64,000 nucleotides of DNA from an uncultured Alphaproteobacteria bacterium (GTDB taxonomy: Bacteria > Pseudomonadota > Alphaproteobacteria > Rhodobacterales > Rhodobacteraceae): the NCBI GenBank assembly GCA_902576905.1, contig CACGWW010000005.1:1-64000 (forward strand), written 5' to 3'. The translations under genes were made by a program, and so were the position numbers. Below are positions 62,713 through 64,000 of the stretch, in pieces. Position 1 is the first letter of the stretch; every line of letters starts with the position of its first letter. Below the pieces are notes generated by a model. The model did no database searches, was not told where the DNA came from, and saw only the letters and a list, made by a program, of their open reading frames with translations.

Positions 62713-63423
62713 CTAAGCTTTTAATTGATTATGCTTTCTTTTCATCATGTCTTTAGCTGTTTCAACGGCAACAGCAGCATCTCTACAATATGCGTCAGCG
62801 CCAATTGATTTGCTAAATTCTTCGTTCAAAGGTGCTCCACCAACTAAAACCATGTACTTATCTCTTAATCCTTTTTCAACTAAGGTATCAATTACCACCT
62901 TCATATAGGGCATAGTTGTTGTCAATAACGCAGACATACCCAAAAAATCTGGTTCCTCTTCCTCTAGCGCTGTTAAGTAGTTTTCAACAGGATTATTTAT
63001 TCCTAAGTCTCTAACCTCAAAGCCTGCACCTTCCATCATCATGATAACAAGGTTTTTTCCAATATCGTGTATATCACCCTTTACTGTGCCAATCACAAGC
63101 TTTCCTAAGCGCGGCGCACCTGTTTCTGCTAACAGTGGCTTAAGAATTGCCATTCCTGCCTTCATGGCATTGGCTGCTAATAAAACTTCCGGTACAAACA
63201 ATATACCATCACGAAAGTCCTCTCCTACTATCCGCATGCCTTCTACTAATGCTTTTGTTAAAACATCATAAGGTAGCCATTTTCTCTCCAAAAGGATGTT
63301 TACACCTTCAACGATCTCATCATTAAGACCGTCATATAAATCATCGTGCATTTGGAGAACGAGCTCATCGTCACTAAGCTCACTAAGAATAATTTCTTCG
63401 TCAATTTCTTCTTCGTCAGACAT
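62713..63423 (-). CDS. Corrinoid (B12-binding) methyltransferase-cognate protein
   Basis: A 236-residue protein with an acidic N-terminal tail (about 1-25), a helical cap at 30-105, and a cobalamin-binding Rossmann domain at 107-235 with the DxHxxG motif (GDIHDIGKN, His119). The SALLTTTMPYM and GGAPLNEEF motifs bind the nucleotide tail of B12. It is the corrinoid shuttle type (MtbC/MtaC-like or MetH-domain-like) without an adjacent methyltransferase. It could serve a methylated-amine or methoxyl methyltransferase elsewhere, or one-carbon metabolism. Convergent with purQ, 21 bases from sufE. Confidence 0.85.
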   Translation of the reverse strand: MSDEEEIDEEIILSELSDDELVLQMHDDLYDGLNDEIVEGVNILLERKWLPYDVLTKALVEGMRIVGEDFRDGILFVPEVLLAANAMKAGMAILKPLLAETGAPRLGKLVIGTVKGDIHDIGKNLVIMMMEGAGFEVRDLGINNPVENYLTALEEEEPDFLGMSALLTTTMPYMKVVIDTLVEKGLRDKYMVLVGGAPLNEEFSKSIGADAYCRDAAVAVETAKDMMKRKHNQLKA

Positions 63424-63444
63424 ACCAAACCTCCACTAAGAGAC

Positions 63445-63858
63445 TCAATTTTCTTTAGTGTTCACGAAAATTCTAATTTGGTCAATCATAGATTTTAACC
63501 CATTTGATCTTTGTGAAGAAAGGTGAGCATTTAAGCCTAATTTCTCAAATTCTGCCCTTGGATCAACGGCTTGTGCTTCGACAAGTGTTTTGCCTTTATA
63601 TAGGCTTAAAAGAATTGCGATTAAGCCCTTAACTATTAGAGCATCAGAGTCTCCTTCTATATTAAATACTTTAGAACTGTTAGATATGTTCCAATTCATG
63701 TCTAGCCAGACCTGACTTGCGCAACCATTTACCTTATTTTTGTCTGTTTTCATTTCATCTGGGAGGGAGACCTGCTTTCCTAAATCGATTATATATCCGT
63801 ATCTATCTTCCCACTCACTAAATAAATCGAGGTCTTCCTTAATTTGATCGAAATTCAT
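63445..63858 (-). CDS. sufE: SufE-family sulfur acceptor
   Basis: A 137-residue SufE. The persulfide Cys is in VNGCASQVWL, and the family motif FSEWEDRYGYIIDLGK lies near the start. SufE takes sulfur from SufS for Fe-S cluster assembly. ATG 63858 has GAGGAA eight bases upstream; a TTG five codons earlier would overlap that site. No suf genes adjoin. Confidence 0.92.
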   Translation of the reverse strand: MNFDQIKEDLDLFSEWEDRYGYIIDLGKQVSLPDEMKTDKNKVNGCASQVWLDMNWNISNSSKVFNIEGDSDALIVKGLIAILLSLYKGKTLVEAQAVDPRAEFEKLGLNAHLSSQRSNGLKSMIDQIRIFVNTKEN

Positions 63859-63878
63859 GTGTATATTCCTCAATAACT

Positions 63879-64000
63879 TTATACTGTTATAAGATGTAGC
63901 CCATTGTCATTGAATGTAAGAGATATTTCACCATTTTTTAGTTTCAATGCATCTTCACCAAAAATTTTGAACCTCCATCCCTCTAAAGCTCTCACATTTG
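63879..64000 (-). CDS. rnd: C-terminal end of probable ribonuclease D (partial)
   Basis: A minus-strand frame enters from the right edge and stops at TAA 63881-63879. Its 40 residues contain LEGWRFKIFGEDALKLKNG, which resembles the end of RNase D (HRDC-following LxGWRxExFG...ALxLKxG pattern). About 90 percent of the gene lies beyond the window. It precedes sufE on the same strand by 20 bases. Moderate confidence from so short a piece. Confidence 0.55.
   Translation of the reverse strand, partial: NVRALEGWRFKIFGEDALKLKNGEISLTFNDNGLHLITV

Noticed and set aside
1-64000. tRNA, rRNA, CRISPR, prophage, insertion sequences, defence genes
   Set aside because: Gaps are short and show no cloverleaf, repeat array or transposase/integrase-like protein; none can be supported by eye.

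Overview
The window reads as a chromosomal segment of an AT-rich marine alphaproteobacterium, most likely Rhodobacterales or a close relative. This rests on gene content: a DUF3726 protein next to an M19-family protein, GlxB/C/D-type glutamate-synthase-like subunits, the Lhr/ligase/PdeM repair cassette, class I PHA synthase with PhaR and phasin, and a HAD protein with an FGSIGT motif. Base composition looks near one third G+C by eye, not computed. Genes are tightly packed, with many 1-nt (TAATG) and 4-nt (ATGA) overlaps. No rRNA, tRNA, CRISPR array, prophage or insertion sequence was found, and no gap between genes exceeds 300 bases.

Layout. 1-4965: the tail of an unidentified gene, an aldehyde dehydrogenase, an atypical M19 protein, an unknown 571-residue protein and a DUF3726 protein, all on +. 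4971-5831: an exported EF-hand protein on -. 5939-10492: a ureohydrolase, an exported TPR protein and three subunits resembling N-methylglutamate synthase. 10493-16143: the four-gene ligase / exonuclease / Lhr helicase / PdeM DNA-repair module, divergently arranged. 16163-26610: mixed genes including a linalool dehydratase/isomerase-like protein, three class III nucleotidyl cyclases (two tandem paralogues), an AIG1-like membrane protein, a crotonase and an epoxide hydrolase. 26624-30902: polyhydroxyalkanoate metabolism (depolymerase, synthase, phasin, PhaR). 30906-41427: alpha-glucoside import and use (ABC transporter, GH4 and GH1 glycosidases, a PFK-family kinase, glucokinase, PQQ-type sugar dehydrogenase). 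41470-57185: a large catabolic locus with a second carbohydrate-type ABC transporter, a HisD/HpsN-like dehydrogenase, three long NTF2/SnoaL-like proteins, an SDR, a LacI regulator, a cupin, a MetE-like protein, an RraA-like protein, a degenerate HAD and a class II aldolase. 57308-64000: MATE exporter, miaA, purB-purC-purS-purQ, a stand-alone corrinoid protein, sufE and the end of a probable rnd gene.

How it fits together. Two sugar-import operons lie side by side. Each carries a strong hairpin just after the binding-protein gene, which would favour more binding protein than permease. The locus at 41470-57185 has an excellent LacI-type palindrome at 53833-53848 ahead of its first gene and a LacI-family gene inside the operon, so it is probably one regulon. 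Its combination of enzymes fits no pathway I can name and is the best candidate for an undescribed catabolic system. Other points: purQ seems to start on ATA, several enzymes have lost textbook catalytic or ligand residues (M19, HAD, crotonase, PFK), and the phasin promoter has TGC-containing elements suitable for PhaR control.
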